DNA from: a bacterium | GTDB lineage: Bacteria; Bacillota_I; Bacilli_A; RF39; UBA660 | Assembly: GCA_004560915.1 (NCBI GenBank) | Contig: SFTR01000063.1 | Span: forward strand, 1-6,542 | DNA length: 6,542 nucleotides | Direction of reading: 5' to 3' | Shown here: in pieces, positions 6,177 to 6,542 of the stretch | Layout of the letters: every line of letters starts with the position of its first letter | How positions within the stretch are numbered: the first letter of the stretch is position 1 | Position numbers and translations under genes: made by a program | Notes under the pieces: generated by a model | Databases searched by the model: none | The model's input: only the letters and a program-made list of their open reading frames with translations | What the model was told of the DNA's origin: nothing

Positions 6177-6542
6177 TTATTCAGATACTTCTTCTTTTTT
6201 AGTATCTTTTTTATTTTCTTTTTTTTCAATTTTTGGTAGTAATTCTTTTCTAGATAGATTTAGTTTACCTTTCCTATCGTATCCAGTTGCTTTTACTACT
6301 ATTTCGTCTCCTACTTTAAGAATATCACTTGGATGATTTACTCTCTTATTATCAAGTTGTGAAACGTGTACTAGTCCTTCACATCCTGGCCATAATTCTA
6401 CGAATGCACCGAAGTCTTCAATTTTAACAACTTTTGCTGTGTAAACTGCTCCGATTTCTACTTCTTTTACTATGTCTTCAATCATCTTGATTGCTTTATC
6501 TAGTACTTCTTTCTTCATATGATAACAAATTACATTTCCTTC
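6177..6542 (-). CDS. pnp: Polyribonucleotide nucleotidyltransferase (PNPase), C-terminal 121 residues, 5' end cut by window edge
   Basis: PNPase degrades RNA 3' to 5' by phosphorolysis; only its C-terminal RNA-binding part is visible. The frame is open to the right edge. The first residues, EGNVICYHMKKEVLDKAIKM, fit the end of the KH domain, followed by IEDIVKEVEIG. The S1 domain then begins: AVYTAKVVKIEDFGAFVEL, PGCEGLVHVSQL, a KVGDEIVVKATG strand and GKLNLSRKELL. This KH-to-S1 junction is the PNPase pattern. A Lys/Glu-rich tail (KIEKKENKKDTKKEEVSE) ends the protein, as in many Gram-positive PNPases. A start at the ATG at 6518 would give a 113-residue S1 protein, but no ribosome binding site lies at a usable distance and KH-like sequence continues upstream, so I treat it as an internal Met. 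A separate S1-domain protein is the less likely alternative. Confidence 0.87.
   Translation of the reverse strand, partial: EGNVICYHMKKEVLDKAIKMIEDIVKEVEIGAVYTAKVVKIEDFGAFVELWPGCEGLVHVSQLDNKRVNHPSDILKVGDEIVVKATGYDRKGKLNLSRKELLPKIEKKENKKDTKKEEVSE

Noticed and set aside
6177..6518. Stand-alone 113-residue S1 RNA-binding protein starting at 6518
   Set aside because: The frame stays open to the window edge, the upstream residues look like the KH domain end of PNPase, and the only GGA is about 18 bases before the ATG.
1..6542. Reassignment of TGA to Trp, as in Mycoplasma-like bacteria
   Set aside because: Trp codons checked in the nuclease, comEC and surface-protein genes are TGG, and the frames are full length under the standard code.
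1..6542. CRISPR array, tRNA, rRNA, riboswitch or insertion sequence
   Set aside because: No spaced direct repeats, cloverleaf-like segment, transposase motif or long structured leader was seen. All intergenic gaps are under about 105 bases and are filled by promoters, terminators and ribosome binding sites.

Overview
The window is very AT-rich, and all six genes lie on the minus strand, so transcription runs from the right edge to the left. The strong AGGAGAT-type ribosome binding sites, near-consensus sigma-A promoters, TAA/TAG stops and comEA-comEC gene pair point to a low-GC Gram-positive (Firmicutes) bacterium. The base composition and protein style resemble uncultured gut Bacilli/Clostridia lineages, but I cannot place it more precisely. 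Trp is encoded by TGG wherever I checked and the reading frames are full length, so the standard bacterial code fits. A surface protein with a sorting-type C-terminus suggests a cell wall.

In transcription order: (1) at the right edge, the 3' end of pnp (PNPase), ending in its S1 RNA-binding domain and a charged tail (6542-6177). It is followed at once by a perfect 10-bp hairpin terminator that overlaps the -35 box of the next promoter. (2) A 299-residue soluble, mostly helical protein I do not recognise (6108-5209). Its terminator starts inside its own last codons. (3) A secreted, sortase-type surface protein with an internal Cys-Gln thioester domain (5118-3505). It has a strong extended -10 promoter and a clear terminator. 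(4) A competence operon: comEA (3402-2725), then comEC (2768-699), which starts inside comEA. (5) Twelve bases after comEC, a DUF1016/YhcG-family PDDEXK nuclease gene (686-1) that runs off the left edge.

Functionally there are four blocks: RNA turnover (pnp), an orphan cytosolic protein, a probable covalent adhesin, and DNA uptake. ComEA binds incoming double-stranded DNA outside the membrane, and ComEC carries one strand through and probably degrades the other with its metallo-beta-lactamase domain. The most notable point is that the DUF1016 nuclease is apparently co-transcribed with the DNA-uptake genes. It may act on incoming DNA, or it may be an accessory gene that landed in the operon. 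No tRNA, rRNA, CRISPR array, insertion sequence or replication origin was seen, and no gene-free stretch exceeds 300 bases.
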